A DNA stretch of 64,000 nt, from NCBI RefSeq assembly GCF_900086985.1, contig NZ_LT593974.1, positions 1,984,001-2,048,000 of the forward strand, written 5' to 3'. This DNA is from Halomonas sp. HL-93. GTDB lineage: Bacteria; Pseudomonadota; Gammaproteobacteria; Pseudomonadales; Halomonadaceae. A program made the translations under genes and the position numbers. Below, one piece after another: positions 55,287 through 64,000 of this stretch (position 1 is its first letter; every line of letters starts with the position of its first letter). Under the pieces are notes generated by a model. It made no database searches and was not told the DNA's origin. It saw only the letters and a list, made by a program, of their open reading frames with translations.

Positions 55287-56051
55287 CTATGGCTGTTTCG
55301 GCGGCTGCGCGTCGATTTTCTGTCCATGGGTCCCGGCGCTGTCGGGCCCCATTAGCCAAAGATAGGTGGGCATAATATCGTCGGGGGTGCGTAAGCGATT
55401 TGGATCTTCCCCGGGGTATGCGTTGCGGCGCATTTGAGTCCGTGTGGCCCCTGGGTTAAGCGTATTAATGCGCAGATTTGGCTCACTATCCATCTCATCG
55501 GCCAGCACTTCTACAAAACCTTCGGTTGCAAACTTAGACACCGCATACGCACCCCAATATGCCCTGCCTTTACGGCCAACACTGGAAGAGGTAAATATCA
55601 CTGAGGCATCGCTGGATCGCTGTAACAACGGCAATAGCGCTTGCGTCATCCAAATAGGGCCGTTGATATTCACCTGCATGACTTGTTCCCAGAGCGTAGC
55701 ATCATACTGAGCAAAAGGCGTAATACGCCCTAGTAGACCAGCGTTATGCAGCAAACCGTCTAGACATCCAAACTCTCTATCGAGAGTGTCCGCCATATCG
55801 TGAAAGTCTTTTAACGTTGCACCCTCGAAATTAAGCGGAAAAATAGCTGGCTGAGGGCCACCTGCGGCTTCTATCTCATCATATACCCGCTCAAGCTTAG
55901 CAATGGTGCGGCCTAATAGAATAACGGTCGCCCCATGGCGTGCATAGCTAAGCGAGGCAGCACGACCGATGCCATCTCCTGCCCCGGTGACCAAGACCAC
56001 TCGATCACGGAGTAAATCGGGCGCTGGCTGATAATCAATTTTACATGTCAT
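55287..56051 (-). CDS. yciK: YciK-family short-chain dehydrogenase
   Basis: 254 residues of Rossmann fold. Cofactor loop VLVTGAGDGIGRAASLSYAR, active-site serine in IFTSSSVGRKGRAYW and the YAVSK dyad, plus LHNAGLLG and LRINTLNPGATRTQMR. Substrate is unknown. In pseudomonads it follows mupP on the same strand; here it is convergent, with only 9 bp between stops. Confidence 0.9.
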   Translation of the reverse strand: MTCKIDYQPAPDLLRDRVVLVTGAGDGIGRAASLSYARHGATVILLGRTIAKLERVYDEIEAAGGPQPAIFPLNFEGATLKDFHDMADTLDREFGCLDGLLHNAGLLGRITPFAQYDATLWEQVMQVNINGPIWMTQALLPLLQRSSDASVIFTSSSVGRKGRAYWGAYAVSKFATEGFVEVLADEMDSEPNLRINTLNPGATRTQMRRNAYPGEDPNRLRTPDDIMPTYLWLMGPDSAGTHGQKIDAQPPKQP

Positions 56052-56080
56052 CGCAGACCCTCCTCCTGACGACGTCGCCG

Positions 56081-56869
56081 TTAACCGCCTTGGCGAAGAA
56101 AATCATCGGCTAGCCCCGCCGCACTGCTTTGCGGATGATCGTCCTGCACTTTCTCAAGAAGTGCACGACTCTCTTCCGCTTCACCTTGACGTGCTTTGAC
56201 TAAACCGAGTTTGTACATGGCATCTGGCACCTTACTACTACCATCATAGTCATCAATCACGCGGGTGAACGATTGCTCTGCAGAATCCAGTTCGCCTTCT
56301 GCCGCATAGAGCTCACCCAGCCAGTAATGACCATTAGCCGTTAAACTGGTATCAGGGTGAGCTTCCACGAAAGATTCAAAGGCGGAAATAGCTTCATCAA
56401 AACGCCGTGCCTGCACGTGAGCAAAGGCATCTTGGTATGCCTGCTGTGCTTCATCACTTACGTCGCGAGAAGAAGGCGCGCTTGCCACTTCCTCTGCCGC
56501 TTCCGGTTCGACCTCAGGCGTCGACTCTTCGATTTGACTCTGACCGCTGCTCATCAGGCGGTCTTCAATATCCAAGTATTGCTGCTGGGACTGGCGGCGA
56601 AGCTGCTCCATTTGATGACGAAGCTCTTCTATTTCACCGCGCAAACGTTGAATTTCTTGCTGGTGCTCTTGCACCGTATTGAACAATACCAAGCTGCCAT
56701 TAGAATCGCCTTGGGTTTGGGCTTGTTCATAGAACCCACTGTCCGAGTCTGACAGATCTTCGACAACCGGTTGCTGGGCAAAACTGACTAAGGGCAATAC
56801 GGATAGCGGGAGCACTAAGGCTCCCGCACCGCACAGCCTCTCAAAGTAACGCTTGAGACTGTGATTCAT
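56081..56869 (-). CDS. cpoB: Cell division coordinator CpoB (YbgF)
   Basis: 262 residues. A signal peptide (ending VSFAQQ), an N-terminal trimerising coiled coil (QEIQRLRGEIEELRHQMEQL, about 55-105), an acidic linker, and three TPR-type repeats at the C terminus (AYQDAFAHVQARRFDEAISA, YWLGELYAAEGELDSAEQSF, YKLGLVKARQGEAEESRALL). It links the Tol system with peptidoglycan synthesis at division. ATG 56869 follows GGAG and opens the signal peptide. Last gene of the tol-pal operon. Confidence 0.94.
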   Translation of the reverse strand: MNHSLKRYFERLCGAGALVLPLSVLPLVSFAQQPVVEDLSDSDSGFYEQAQTQGDSNGSLVLFNTVQEHQQEIQRLRGEIEELRHQMEQLRRQSQQQYLDIEDRLMSSGQSQIEESTPEVEPEAAEEVASAPSSRDVSDEAQQAYQDAFAHVQARRFDEAISAFESFVEAHPDTSLTANGHYWLGELYAAEGELDSAEQSFTRVIDDYDGSSKVPDAMYKLGLVKARQGEAEESRALLEKVQDDHPQSSAAGLADDFLRQGG

Positions 56870-56913
56870 GATGACTCCAAAATGACTGATGCGCACTTAC
56901 CCCATGCGGGTCA

Positions 56914-57468
56914 TCAATAATTGAACACAACGCGGCGGTTTTGTGAATACGCTTCATCGCTATCACCACGTTCTGCCGGGCGTTCTTCACCATAACTCAC
57001 CACGCTCATTTGCGATGATGATACGCCTTGAATATTCAGGAAACGCTCAACGGCATTAGCACGACGTTCGCCAAGCGCCATGTTGTATTCACGTGTACCG
57101 CGCTCATCGGTATGCCCATGCAACACGACTTCCGCATCAGGGTTGGAGCGAAGATAACGCGCGTGGGCCATCACTACGGATTCGTATTCGTCTTTAATCG
57201 TGTCGCGATCGTAATCAAAGTAAATGGTTTTGACGTCTGGAATCCGTGAGTCAGACTGCTGCTGACTACCGTCAGAGTCAGAACGGGAAGAGTCGCTGCC
57301 ATATTGACCACTGGAGCCGGCCCCCGATGTGCTGCTACTGCTTCCATTACGGCCATCCTGGCTACCAGATGAATCGCCGTCCTGAGTGCCGCCGGTGCTG
57401 GAACAACCAGCGATTACTGCAAGAGACAGTGCGACTGCCAATGAGCGAGCCAACGGTTTAAGTTGCAT
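56914..57468 (-). CDS. pal: Peptidoglycan-associated lipoprotein Pal
   Basis: 184 residues. Lipobox LAVIAGC (Cys22), a Ser/Gly-rich linker (about 23-75), then the OmpA-like peptidoglycan-binding domain: IYFDYDRDTIKDEYESVVMA, VVLHGHTDERGTREYNMALG, RRANAVERFL and the final NRRVVFNY. It anchors the outer membrane to the wall and binds TolB. 33 bp follow tolB. Confidence 0.97.
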   Translation of the reverse strand: MQLKPLARSLAVALSLAVIAGCSSTGGTQDGDSSGSQDGRNGSSSSTSGAGSSGQYGSDSSRSDSDGSQQQSDSRIPDVKTIYFDYDRDTIKDEYESVVMAHARYLRSNPDAEVVLHGHTDERGTREYNMALGERRANAVERFLNIQGVSSSQMSVVSYGEERPAERGDSDEAYSQNRRVVFNY

Positions 57469-57501
57469 AATCAGACTCCTTGCCTGAAAACGTGAATGAC
57501 T

Positions 57502-58791
57502 TCATTCGTTTAGGAACGGTGACCATGCGGGGTCACGCACATCACCTTGTGCTGCGGGAAGCCTGAATGACGAACGGCCATCGGCAGAAACGGCACTCAG
57601 CACCCCGTTGTTACCCTGTTGGGTAGCGAAGATTACCATGGTCCCGTTCGGCGCAACACTAGGAGATTCATCCTGAGTAGAATCACTTAGCGTTACTAAA
57701 CGGCCATTCTCAACATCTTGGCGTGCCACTTGATAACCGCGATCCGAACGATGGATGAAAAACAGGTTGTCGCCGTCAGGTGAAAAGCGCGCCCGGGCGT
57801 TATAATTACCGGTATAGGTCAGGCGTTCCGTTTCACCACTACCGAGATCATGCTGATAAATTTGCGGACCACCACTGCGATCAGAGGTAAACAGCAGGCT
57901 ATTCCCATCCGGCGACCAAGCAGGCTCGGTATCGATACTGCTGCTATCTGTGACGCGAGTTAACGAGCGATCAGCGATCTCCATGATGTAGATTTCCGGC
58001 TGGCCGTCTTTTGACAATGACATGGCCAATCGACGGCCATTTGGTGACCATACCGGTGCACCATTAATGCCCTCAAATGATGTAATCCGCGCACGATTAC
58101 CGCTGTTCACTTCCTGAATGTAAATTTCCGGGCGTTCGTTTTCGAACGATACATAGGCAAGTTTGCCACCGTCCGGCGACCAAGCAGGGGATAAAATCGG
58201 TTCATCTGACGTTAGAATCTGTTGGCTATCGCGCCCATCAGCATCCGCAACGTATAGGCCATAATCCGTATTGTCGCCCACTCCTTGAGCGGTCACATAA
58301 GCGATACGCGTAGAGAAGGCACCGCGAATATCGGTGATTTCTTCAAAAATTTGATCGCTAATGTAATGAGCGGCGCCACGCAGATCATCTTCGCTGGCGT
58401 TAACGGTTTCGCTCATCATGCGCTGCTGTCCGCTGATATCCATCAGGTCGTACTGCAGGCGATAGCCATCATCGGTTCGCTCGGCTTGGCCCACTACCAA
58501 GTAACGAACATCCAGCGAACGCCAAGTACTAAATTCAACGTCGTCAGCTTCGCCTGGTTGCTCGAACATAGAATCGCGATCAAGGGGATCAAAAAAACCG
58601 CTACGATCCAGATTGTCATGGATAATTTGTGCCACGTCTTCGGGCATGTCATCGGAGCCTTGGAACGGAACCACGCCTATCGGTAGCGCCTCATCACTGC
58701 CACGGGTGATTTCAATGGTCAGGTTTGCGCTAGCAGCAGTACTCATTGCAAGCAACAAACAGAATAGCCATACCTTACTTATGGTGTGCAT
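57502..58791 (-). CDS. tolB: Tol-Pal system protein TolB
   Basis: 429 residues. A signal peptide (ending TAASA) is followed by an alpha/beta N-terminal domain ([20 protein letters not shown]) and a six-bladed propeller of PD40 repeats ([56 protein letters not shown] and others). It is periplasmic and binds Pal. Its ATG overlaps the tolA stop by one base (TGATG). Confidence 0.97.
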   Translation of the reverse strand: MHTISKVWLFCLLLAMSTAASANLTIEITRGSDEALPIGVVPFQGSDDMPEDVAQIIHDNLDRSGFFDPLDRDSMFEQPGEADDVEFSTWRSLDVRYLVVGQAERTDDGYRLQYDLMDISGQQRMMSETVNASEDDLRGAAHYISDQIFEEITDIRGAFSTRIAYVTAQGVGDNTDYGLYVADADGRDSQQILTSDEPILSPAWSPDGGKLAYVSFENERPEIYIQEVNSGNRARITSFEGINGAPVWSPNGRRLAMSLSKDGQPEIYIMEIADRSLTRVTDSSSIDTEPAWSPDGNSLLFTSDRSGGPQIYQHDLGSGETERLTYTGNYNARARFSPDGDNLFFIHRSDRGYQVARQDVENGRLVTLSDSTQDESPSVAPNGTMVIFATQQGNNGVLSAVSADGRSSFRLPAAQGDVRDPAWSPFLNE

Positions 58792-60038
58792 CAGCGAACA
58801 TCCCCCGGGGTAAATCGCAGATTGAATTGACGTAAATTACGCTGCTGTTCGGTCGGCAACTCACGCAGTTCACCGAATGGCGCTGCATGCTCTACCGCCT
58901 GCATCGCCGACCGATCAAAGTTGCTATCGCCGCTGGACGAGACCACCGACGTTGCCAGTACCTCACCAGATGGGCCGAGCCTGACTTGAAGCGTAGCACT
59001 CATTGAGTCGCTTGCCTCAGATGGGATAATCCATGCCTGCTCGACCGCACGTTTGACTATCGTTAAGAAACTATTGGCTGCCTCTTCAGCTTGTTGTGCC
59101 TCGGCAGCGGCCTGAGCCTCACCTTCTAACTGGCGTTGCATAGCTTCTTCCGCCTCTTCCTGACGACGCTGCTCTTCGGCTTCACGCTCACGTTCGGCCT
59201 CGGCTTCCGCCTCTTCCTGGCGGCGCTGCTCTTCAGCTTCACGCTCACGTTCGGCCTCGGCTTCCGCCTCTTCCTGGCGGCGCTGCTCTTCAGCTTCACG
59301 TTCGCGTTCGGCCTCGGCTTCTGCCTCTTCCTGGCGGCGCTGCTCTTCGGCTTCACGTTCACGCTCGGCCTCGGCTTCTGCCTCTTCCTGGCGACGCTGC
59401 TCTTCAGCTTCACGTTCGCGTTCGGCCTCGGCTTCTGCCTCTTCCTCGCGGCGCTGCTCTTCGGCTTCACGTTCGCGTTCGGCCTCGGCTTCTGCCTCTT
59501 CCTGGCGGCGCTGCTCTTCGGCTTCACGCTCACGCTCGGCCTCGGCTTCTGCCTCTTCCTGGCGGCGCTGCTCTTCGGCTTCACGCTCACGTTCGGCCTC
59601 GGCTTCCGCCTCTTCCTGGCGGCGTTGAGCCTGCGACTCGGCTTCGGCTCTAGCGGCCTCTAAGGCTTGCGCTTCGGCTTCAGCAGCTTCCTGCTCTTCA
59701 GCAGCTTCCTGTTCGGCCGCCGCCTGCTCTTCAGCAGCTTCATCTTCGGCCTCCGATGTATCGGCATCAGGTTCTTCAGTGGTTTCATCAGCCGCCTCCA
59801 TTGCCGCCGACTGATCATTTGCCTGCTGAGCCTGATCGGTAAAAGCCTCAGTGCTGACCAGCGTTGCCTGCACAATCGAAGACGAGTCCGGCTCTGCATC
59901 GCGTTCCGGCCAATGAATTATTGATATCAGCACGATCAACAAGTGCACTGCAATCGCGAAAACGGCTGGCCAGGTATAGCCAACGTCTTGAGGGTCACGA
60001 GGTGTCTTTACAGCCATGCCCTGGGTACCCTCACTCAT
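58791..60038 (-). CDS. tolA: Tol-Pal system protein TolA
   Basis: 415 residues. One N-terminal membrane helix ([19 protein letters not shown]), a very long Glu/Ala/Arg helix, and a C-terminal globular domain ([20 protein letters not shown] ... [13 protein letters not shown]). It transmits the TolQR motor force to Pal/TolB. The central helix is built from eight nearly identical 19-residue units. Start ATG 60038 overlaps tolR by 8 bp; ATG 60017 (MAVKTPRD), nearer the helix, is also possible. Confidence 0.95.
   Translation of the reverse strand: MSEGTQGMAVKTPRDPQDVGYTWPAVFAIAVHLLIVLISIIHWPERDAEPDSSSIVQATLVSTEAFTDQAQQANDQSAAMEAADETTEEPDADTSEAEDEAAEEQAAAEQEAAEEQEAAEAEAQALEAARAEAESQAQRRQEEAEAEAEREREAEEQRRQEEAEAEAEREREAEEQRRQEEAEAEAEREREAEEQRREEEAEAEAEREREAEEQRRQEEAEAEAEREREAEEQRRQEEAEAEAEREREAEEQRRQEEAEAEAEREREAEEQRRQEEAEAEAEREREAEEQRRQEEAEEAMQRQLEGEAQAAAEAQQAEEAANSFLTIVKRAVEQAWIIPSEASDSMSATLQVRLGPSGEVLATSVVSSSGDSNFDRSAMQAVEHAAPFGELRELPTEQQRNLRQFNLRFTPGDVR
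59152..59625 (-). repeat. 57-bp tandem repeat inside tolA
   Basis: Eight full 57-bp units at 57-bp spacing (59152-59607) plus a partial ninth. Each encodes the 19-residue unit [19 protein letters not shown], with one unit carrying RREEE instead of RRQEE. Third-position changes between units show they are not all recent copies. Copy number changes would lengthen or shorten TolA in steps of 19 residues. Confidence 0.95.
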
Positions 60039-60468
60039 CCTGTGGTGGCTCAGATATGAGCCCCACATTTGCCACACCCGAGCGCTGTAGGTTGCTCATT
60101 AATACCACTACTTCGCCGTAAGCCACATTTTGATCGCCCCTGACCATCACCGGAGTATCAGGCCGCTGTTCTAAAACGGCGCTCACCCGGCGTGTAATGT
60201 CATCGCGAGAAACTTGGGTCGACTCTTCTCCTAAGCTGAGATGGTATTGCCCTTCACGGTCGATGGAAATAATGATCGGGTCATTGTCTTCTTGACTTTC
60301 CATCGGTTCAGAGCTCACCTGGGGCAGCTCCACATCTACCCCTTGATTTAACATGGGGGCGGTAATCATAAAGATAACCAGCAGCACCAGCATGACATCA
60401 ATAAAGGGGACAACGTTGATTTCACCCATGGGCTTACGCTGTCCGCCGCGTTTAAACGGTCCTTGCAT
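60031..60468 (-). CDS. tolR: Tol-Pal motor protein TolR (ExbD family)
   Basis: 145 residues. A short cytosolic start (GGQRKPMGEINVVPFIDVML) leads into one membrane helix with the conserved Asp of the proton path (FIDVMLVLLVIFMITAPML), then a periplasmic domain with DTPVMVRGDQNVAYGEVV. It forms the stator motor with TolQ. 12 bp separate it from tolQ; it overlaps tolA. Confidence 0.96.
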   Translation of the reverse strand: MQGPFKRGGQRKPMGEINVVPFIDVMLVLLVIFMITAPMLNQGVDVELPQVSSEPMESQEDNDPIIISIDREGQYHLSLGEESTQVSRDDITRRVSAVLEQRPDTPVMVRGDQNVAYGEVVVLMSNLQRSGVANVGLISEPPQDE

Positions 60469-60480
60469 GGGGCAACTCCC

Positions 60481-61170
60481 TTAGCTTGACGCGCTATCAC
60501 GCCCTTGCAGATTACGGTGCAAGATAGCGTGGAATTCTTCGGCGAAATCTTCGTATTTACCTAATAGGCGACCGGCAGTGTTAGAAAGGCGATTGTAAAA
60601 AATCACCGCAGGTATCGCGGCAAACAGCCCCATCGCCGTGGCGATCAACGCCTCTGCAATCCAGGGAGCTACCGTTGCCAGCGTGGCTTGCTGGGTCATC
60701 GACAGCGATTGAAAAGACCCCATGATCCCCCAAACCGTGCCAAACAGCCCAATATAAGGACTTGCGGAGGCAACTGTCGCCAGGAACACAAGGTGTTGCG
60801 TCAAACGGTCTTCCTCACGTGACCACGCTACCCGCATACTGCGCTGCACGCCCTCCAAGATGGTTGGCGTGTTGCGCGTTTTGGGCATCAAACGATTGAA
60901 TTCACGGAATCCAGCTTGGAATATGTGCTCGGCACCATGACGGGGATCGTCGGCCGGGATATCACGGTAAAGCTCATTTAAATCAACGCCTGACCAGAAC
61001 GTTTCCTCAAACTGCGCATATTCTTTTTGAGCGCGACGAAGGGCTATGCCGCGTTGAAAAATCACTATCCACGAGAGAATAGACCCCACCACTAACAATA
61101 GCATGACCAGCTGGACCACAATGCTGGCGTTCATGATCAGGTGTGGAATAGACATGGCATTATCGTTCAC
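60481..61170 (-). CDS. tolQ: Tol-Pal motor protein TolQ (ExbB family)
   Basis: 229 residues, three membrane helices: VVQLVMLLLVVGSILSWIVI near the start, ASPYIGLFGTVWGIMGSF and ALIATAMGLFAAIPAVIFYN, the proton-channel pair of the family. It energises TolA with the proton gradient. The start is probably GTG 61170 (MNDNAMSIP), with GAGGG 5 bases before it; this gives the E. coli length. ATG 61155 is an alternative. The frame runs open another 54 codons upstream but this region is the end of ybgC. Confidence 0.93.
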   Translation of the reverse strand: MNDNAMSIPHLIMNASIVVQLVMLLLVVGSILSWIVIFQRGIALRRAQKEYAQFEETFWSGVDLNELYRDIPADDPRHGAEHIFQAGFREFNRLMPKTRNTPTILEGVQRSMRVAWSREEDRLTQHLVFLATVASASPYIGLFGTVWGIMGSFQSLSMTQQATLATVAPWIAEALIATAMGLFAAIPAVIFYNRLSNTAGRLLGKYEDFAEEFHAILHRNLQGRDSASS

Positions 61171-61223
61171 AAGTGCCCTCATCAATATCAATAAATGTGG
61201 AAATAACGTGCCCGCATCGTGCG

Positions 61224-61616
61224 TTAGATTACCGATTTGAGCGCAGACGGCCATGCCACTGGACGGAGATGCTGCGCGCTTAAGCACGCTATCTCGACCG
61301 TGGCGGCGCAAAGACGTTCCTTTTCCCGCCATACGTGCTGCTCAAATGTCATCCGGCAGCGGCCAATGCTGACCACTTTGGCAGTCACGTCAAGCGCATC
61401 GTCCAACCGCGCAGGCTTGGCATAATGACAGGACAAGCGATATACCACTAGCTGCGTGCCTGCGTCTAGCAGCGATTGTTGATCAAGTCCAAGAGATCTC
61501 AACCATTCGCTGCGGGCACGCTCCATAAACTTCAGATAGTTAACGTAGTAGACAATCCCACCGGCGTCTGTATCTTCCATGTAAATGCGAACCGGCAAGC
61601 AAACGGATTGACTCAT
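61224..61616 (-). CDS. ybgC: Acyl-CoA thioesterase YbgC (Tol-Pal operon)
   Basis: 130 residues, hotdog fold. Catalytic region [20 protein letters not shown] with the key Asp, then [12 protein letters not shown]. It hydrolyses short or medium acyl-CoA and is almost always in front of tolQ. The ATG overlaps the ruvB stop by 4 bp. Confidence 0.95.
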   Translation of the reverse strand: MSQSVCLPVRIYMEDTDAGGIVYYVNYLKFMERARSEWLRSLGLDQQSLLDAGTQLVVYRLSCHYAKPARLDDALDVTAKVVSIGRCRMTFEQHVWREKERLCAATVEIACLSAQHLRPVAWPSALKSVI

Positions 61617-62650
61617 GGTCGCTGTTCCCCTTGGGCTTCAATAGACGCCTCATGTGGGGCACGCTCAAAATGCAACCATGCTTGCCGGGTAACGACTCGT
61701 CCGCGTGGGGTGCGCATCATCAGTCCTTGCTGAATCAAGTAAGGTTCAATGACATCTTCAATGGTATCGCGTTCTTCGCCAATCGCCGCGGAGAGCGAAT
61801 CGACGCCGACTGGTCCACCGTCAAATTTATCGATCATCGCCAGCAAAAGCCGCCGGTCCATATGATCTAAACCGTGGTGGTCGACATTGAGCATGTTGAG
61901 CGCTGCGTCTGCCAGCGTAGCATCAACCGTACCATTACCCTTCATTTCGGCGTAGTCGCGTACACGGCGCAATAGCCGGTTAGCAATTCGCGGCGTGCCC
62001 CGTGAACGGCGCGCCACCTCTACGGCACCATCATGATGAGTCTCTACGCCAAGCAGCTTTGCAGAGCGAGTGACGATCTCAGTGAGCTCTGTCAGGTTGT
62101 AAAACTCAAGTCGCTGAACGATACCAAAACGATCGCGTAAAGGTGAAGTAAGCAGCCCCGCTCGGGTAGTGGCGCCCACTAAAGTAAAGCGTGGCAAATC
62201 TAACTTAATCGAACGCGCAGCTGGCCCCTCTCCAATCATGATATCGAGTTGAAAATCTTCCATCGCCGGGTAAAGCACTTCTTCCACAACGGGAGATAAA
62301 CGATGGATTTCATCGATAAACAAAACGTCACCGGGCTCTAAGTTAGTAAGCATCGCGGCCAAGTCACCCGCGCGCTCTAGTACCGGTCCTGAGGTAGACT
62401 TGAGCCCCACACCCATCTCAGCGGCGATAATGTTGGCCAAGGTGGTTTTACCCAAGCCTGGTGGGCCAAATACCAGCGTATGATCAAGGCTTTCTTCACG
62501 TAGGCGCGCGGCGCCAATAAATATTTCCAGCTGCTCGCGAACGCGGGGTTGGCCAATATAATCTTTAAGCCGTTTGGGGCGGATCGCATAATCGATGCGG
62601 CCTTCACCCTGCTCTGGCTCAGCGGCAATCAGTCGATCGTGCTCTAGCAT
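61613..62650 (-). CDS. ruvB: Holliday junction branch-migration helicase RuvB
   Basis: 345 residues, AAA+ motor. N-terminal [20 protein letters not shown], Walker [13 protein letters not shown], Walker [16 protein letters not shown], sensor [19 protein letters not shown] and the C-terminal winged helix ([19 protein letters not shown]). It drives branch migration with RuvA during recombination. It lies 35 bp after ruvA. Confidence 0.98.
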   Translation of the reverse strand: MLEHDRLIAAEPEQGEGRIDYAIRPKRLKDYIGQPRVREQLEIFIGAARLREESLDHTLVFGPPGLGKTTLANIIAAEMGVGLKSTSGPVLERAGDLAAMLTNLEPGDVLFIDEIHRLSPVVEEVLYPAMEDFQLDIMIGEGPAARSIKLDLPRFTLVGATTRAGLLTSPLRDRFGIVQRLEFYNLTELTEIVTRSAKLLGVETHHDGAVEVARRSRGTPRIANRLLRRVRDYAEMKGNGTVDATLADAALNMLNVDHHGLDHMDRRLLLAMIDKFDGGPVGVDSLSAAIGEERDTIEDVIEPYLIQQGLMMRTPRGRVVTRQAWLHFERAPHEASIEAQGEQRP

Positions 62651-62685
62651 AAGCGCTCTTTTTTACGTCCGTGGTTAAACCGCGA

Positions 62686-63294
62686 TCAGCCTTTCATACG
62701 CTGCGTTAGTGCCGCTTTAATAAGCGCTTCGGTAGATTGGGAACCATCAAGATCCGCCAACATTCTTGAAGCCTCAGTTAGTTTATAGCCAAGGCTTACC
62801 AAAGCCGCCTCCGCGTCTGCCACGCTATTGCGGGCAGCCGCTTGCCCATTGGTCGCTTCAAGAGGTAGCGAGGCACCGCGTCCGCTTTCCCAATTAGGGA
62901 AACGGTCGCGCATTTCAATGATCAAGCGCTCAGCGGTTTTCTTACCCACGCCAGGGAGCTTGGTGAGTGCCTTGCTATCGTCATCTCTTACACAACGCAT
63001 AAAGGCGTCTTCGTCCATGCCTGACAAAATAGCCAGAGCCAATTTTGGCCCCACGCCGTTAACTTTGATCAAGGCGCGAAACAGGGCGCGCTCATGCTCT
63101 CGACCAAACCCATAGAGCAGATGAGCGTCATCGCGGATGCTTAAGTGGGTATACAAAAAAACGCGCTCACCTACCATCGGCAGCGCGACTAGCGTCGTCA
63201 TCGACGTTTCCAGCTCATACCCCACTCCCTGTACATCCACTACAATCCAGGGTGGTTGCTTGTCTATTAACTGGCCTTGAAGCCGTCCGATCAT
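62686..63294 (-). CDS. ruvA: Holliday junction DNA-binding protein RuvA
   Basis: 202 residues. It starts MIGRLQGQLIDKQPPWIVVD with the OB-fold domain, then two helix-hairpin-helix motifs (LIKVNGVGPKLALAILSG and LTKLPGVGKKTAERLIIEM) and the C-terminal RuvB-contact domain (DAEAALVSLGYKLTEASRM). The frame extends nine codons upstream, but MIGRLQG is the universal start. 130 bp separate it from ruvC, a longer gap than usual. Confidence 0.97.
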   Translation of the reverse strand: MIGRLQGQLIDKQPPWIVVDVQGVGYELETSMTTLVALPMVGERVFLYTHLSIRDDAHLLYGFGREHERALFRALIKVNGVGPKLALAILSGMDEDAFMRCVRDDDSKALTKLPGVGKKTAERLIIEMRDRFPNWESGRGASLPLEATNGQAAARNSVADAEAALVSLGYKLTEASRMLADLDGSQSTEALIKAALTQRMKG

Positions 63295-63359
63295 ATTTAC
63301 GCTCACGCTAAGCAAAATCAATCACTACTATAAAGCGACTCTGTACAAGTGACCAGTAG

Positions 63360-63413
63360 TTAGGGTCTGTTGTGACTTCAGCGCAACCATGAGCGAAACG
63401 TCAATAGACCCTA
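63360..63413. repeat. Imperfect inverted repeat between ruvC and ruvA
   Basis: Ends TAGGGTCTGTTGTGACTTC and its imperfect complement GAAACGTCAATAGACCCTA face each other across 16 bases. The arms pair over about 15 of 19 positions. It may be a small dispersed repeat or a regulatory hairpin. No coding frame or T run accompanies it. Confidence 0.5.
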
Positions 63414-63424
63414 GCGCTTGATCA

Positions 63425-63979
63425 TCAGAGTCGCCAGCGCCCCGCCGAACGTCGACGCCCTCCCCCTCGGGTTGATAGCGCCTGAGGAGCCTGACTGGCG
63501 TACGCATGGGTCAGCGCAATAGCCAAGGCGTCGGCAGCATCGGCTTGCGGCGAGGCCGCAAGGTGCAAAATTGCCGCCACCATATGCTGTACTTGCGTCT
63601 TATCAGCGCCACCTTGGCCGGTTACGGCCTGCTTGATCTGCCGGGCGGCGTACTCCTCAATCGCCAAGCCGTGGTTGGCCATACACACCAATGCCACCCC
63701 TCGCGCTTGTCCCAACTTCAGCGCTGAATCGGGATTTTTTGCCATAAAGACGCGCTCTATCGCCACTGCATTCGGCCGGTGCAATCCCACCACCTCGCCA
63801 AGCCCAGCGTATATTTGCGCTAAACGCTGCTCTAGAGCGCCTTCAGCAGTACGAATGCAACCGCTGGCAACATACTGGGGAATCAATCCCTCTAGCTCAA
63901 TAACACCATAACCAGTAATACGTGAGCCAGGATCAATACCCAGAATGCGCACCGGCGAGGAGGCGGAGGGTGTCTGCAT
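63425..63979 (-). CDS. ruvC: Holliday junction resolvase RuvC
   Basis: 184 residues. RNase H-like nuclease with acidic residues in [15 protein letters not shown] (Asp16), [12 protein letters not shown] (Glu) and the C-terminal [13 protein letters not shown] (two Asp). It cuts Holliday junctions in concert with RuvAB. The frame begins at ATG 63979, nine residues before the usual start; GTG at 63952 (RILGID) is an alternative. A 15-residue Arg/Gly-rich tail follows the last motif. Upstream sequence beyond 63980 is outside a recognisable gene. Confidence 0.95.
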   Translation of the reverse strand: MQTPSASSPVRILGIDPGSRITGYGVIELEGLIPQYVASGCIRTAEGALEQRLAQIYAGLGEVVGLHRPNAVAIERVFMAKNPDSALKLGQARGVALVCMANHGLAIEEYAARQIKQAVTGQGGADKTQVQHMVAAILHLAASPQADAADALAIALTHAYASQAPQALSTRGGGRRRSAGRWRL

Positions 63980-64000
63980 GTAACAGCACTCAGGTTATCC

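Noticed and set aside
59152..59625. Regular 57-bp repeats considered as a CRISPR array
   Set aside because: Units are contiguous with no unique spacers and are part of the tolA reading frame.
59136..59663. A 175-codon open frame antisense to the tolA repeat, repeating Phe/Leu/Gly units
   Set aside because: It exists only because the 57-bp repeat is open in the reverse frame; no ribosome site, and the TolA frame explains the DNA.

Overview
The window looks like a chromosome segment of a halophilic gammaproteobacterium of the Halomonas group. The strongest sign is a complete ectABC ectoine operon whose EctA is very like the Halomonas elongata protein as I remember it. Gene orders shared with pseudomonads and relatives agree with this: yccA-tusDCBE, ubiG-mupP-yciK and ruvCAB-ybgC-tolQRAB-pal-cpoB. 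I see no rRNA, tRNA or CRISPR array and no intact insertion sequence.

Layout: (a) 1-3.85 kb is accessory. It holds a LacI-type regulator cut by the window edge, an overlapping glycerate kinase, an intact tyrosine integrase, a putative attachment-site scar like the 3' end of a serine tRNA, and the C-terminal remnant of a second integrase. (b) 3.85-10.1 kb is a cyclic-di-GMP block: a membrane EAL phosphodiesterase opposite a porin / small periplasmic binding protein / GGDEF-EAL sensor cassette. (c) 10.2-24.7 kb is mostly housekeeping: a YheT hydrolase, a dienelactone hydrolase-like protein, YccA, the TusDCBE sulfur relay, an XRE-cupin regulator, a divergent HDAC-like deacetylase / Pat-like acetyltransferase pair, pdxH, wrbA, smrA and a sulfite reductase with its DUF934 partner. 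(d) 24.8-35 kb has metH coupled to a MATE exporter, nfuA, a divergent KfrA-like protein / tyrosine recombinase pair separated by a 7-bp tandem repeat, sufE, and a zur-hisI-yidD operon.

(e) 35-38.4 kb is a three-gene envelope cassette: a retropepsin-like lipoprotein, an inactive-transglutaminase/7TM protein and a RimK-type ATP-grasp ligase. (f) 38.6-44.7 kb carries a DUF3833 lipoprotein, ectABC, glutathione reductase, beta-carbonic anhydrase and msrA. (g) 44.7-53.7 kb is a long leftward operon: galU, a UDP-glucose dehydrogenase-like protein lacking the catalytic cysteine, a membrane coiled-coil protein, tamA, tamB and msrA. (h) 53.9-56 kb has ubiG-mupP facing yciK. (i) 56-64 kb is the leftward ruvC, ruvA, ruvB, ybgC, tolQRAB, pal, cpoB cluster, with a 57-bp tandem repeat inside tolA.

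Functional themes are osmoprotection (ectABC), sulfur and Fe-S supply (tus, sulfite reductase, nfuA, sufE), redox repair (gor, msrA, wrbA), cell-envelope assembly (tam, tol-pal, yidD, the ATP-grasp cassette, mupP) and c-di-GMP signalling. The least understood parts are the ATP-grasp/7TM/retropepsin cassette, the KfrA-like/recombinase pair with its microsatellite, the porin-PBP-GGDEF/EAL cassette and the cysteine-less dehydrogenase beside galU. All calls come from reading the sequence; no database search was run.
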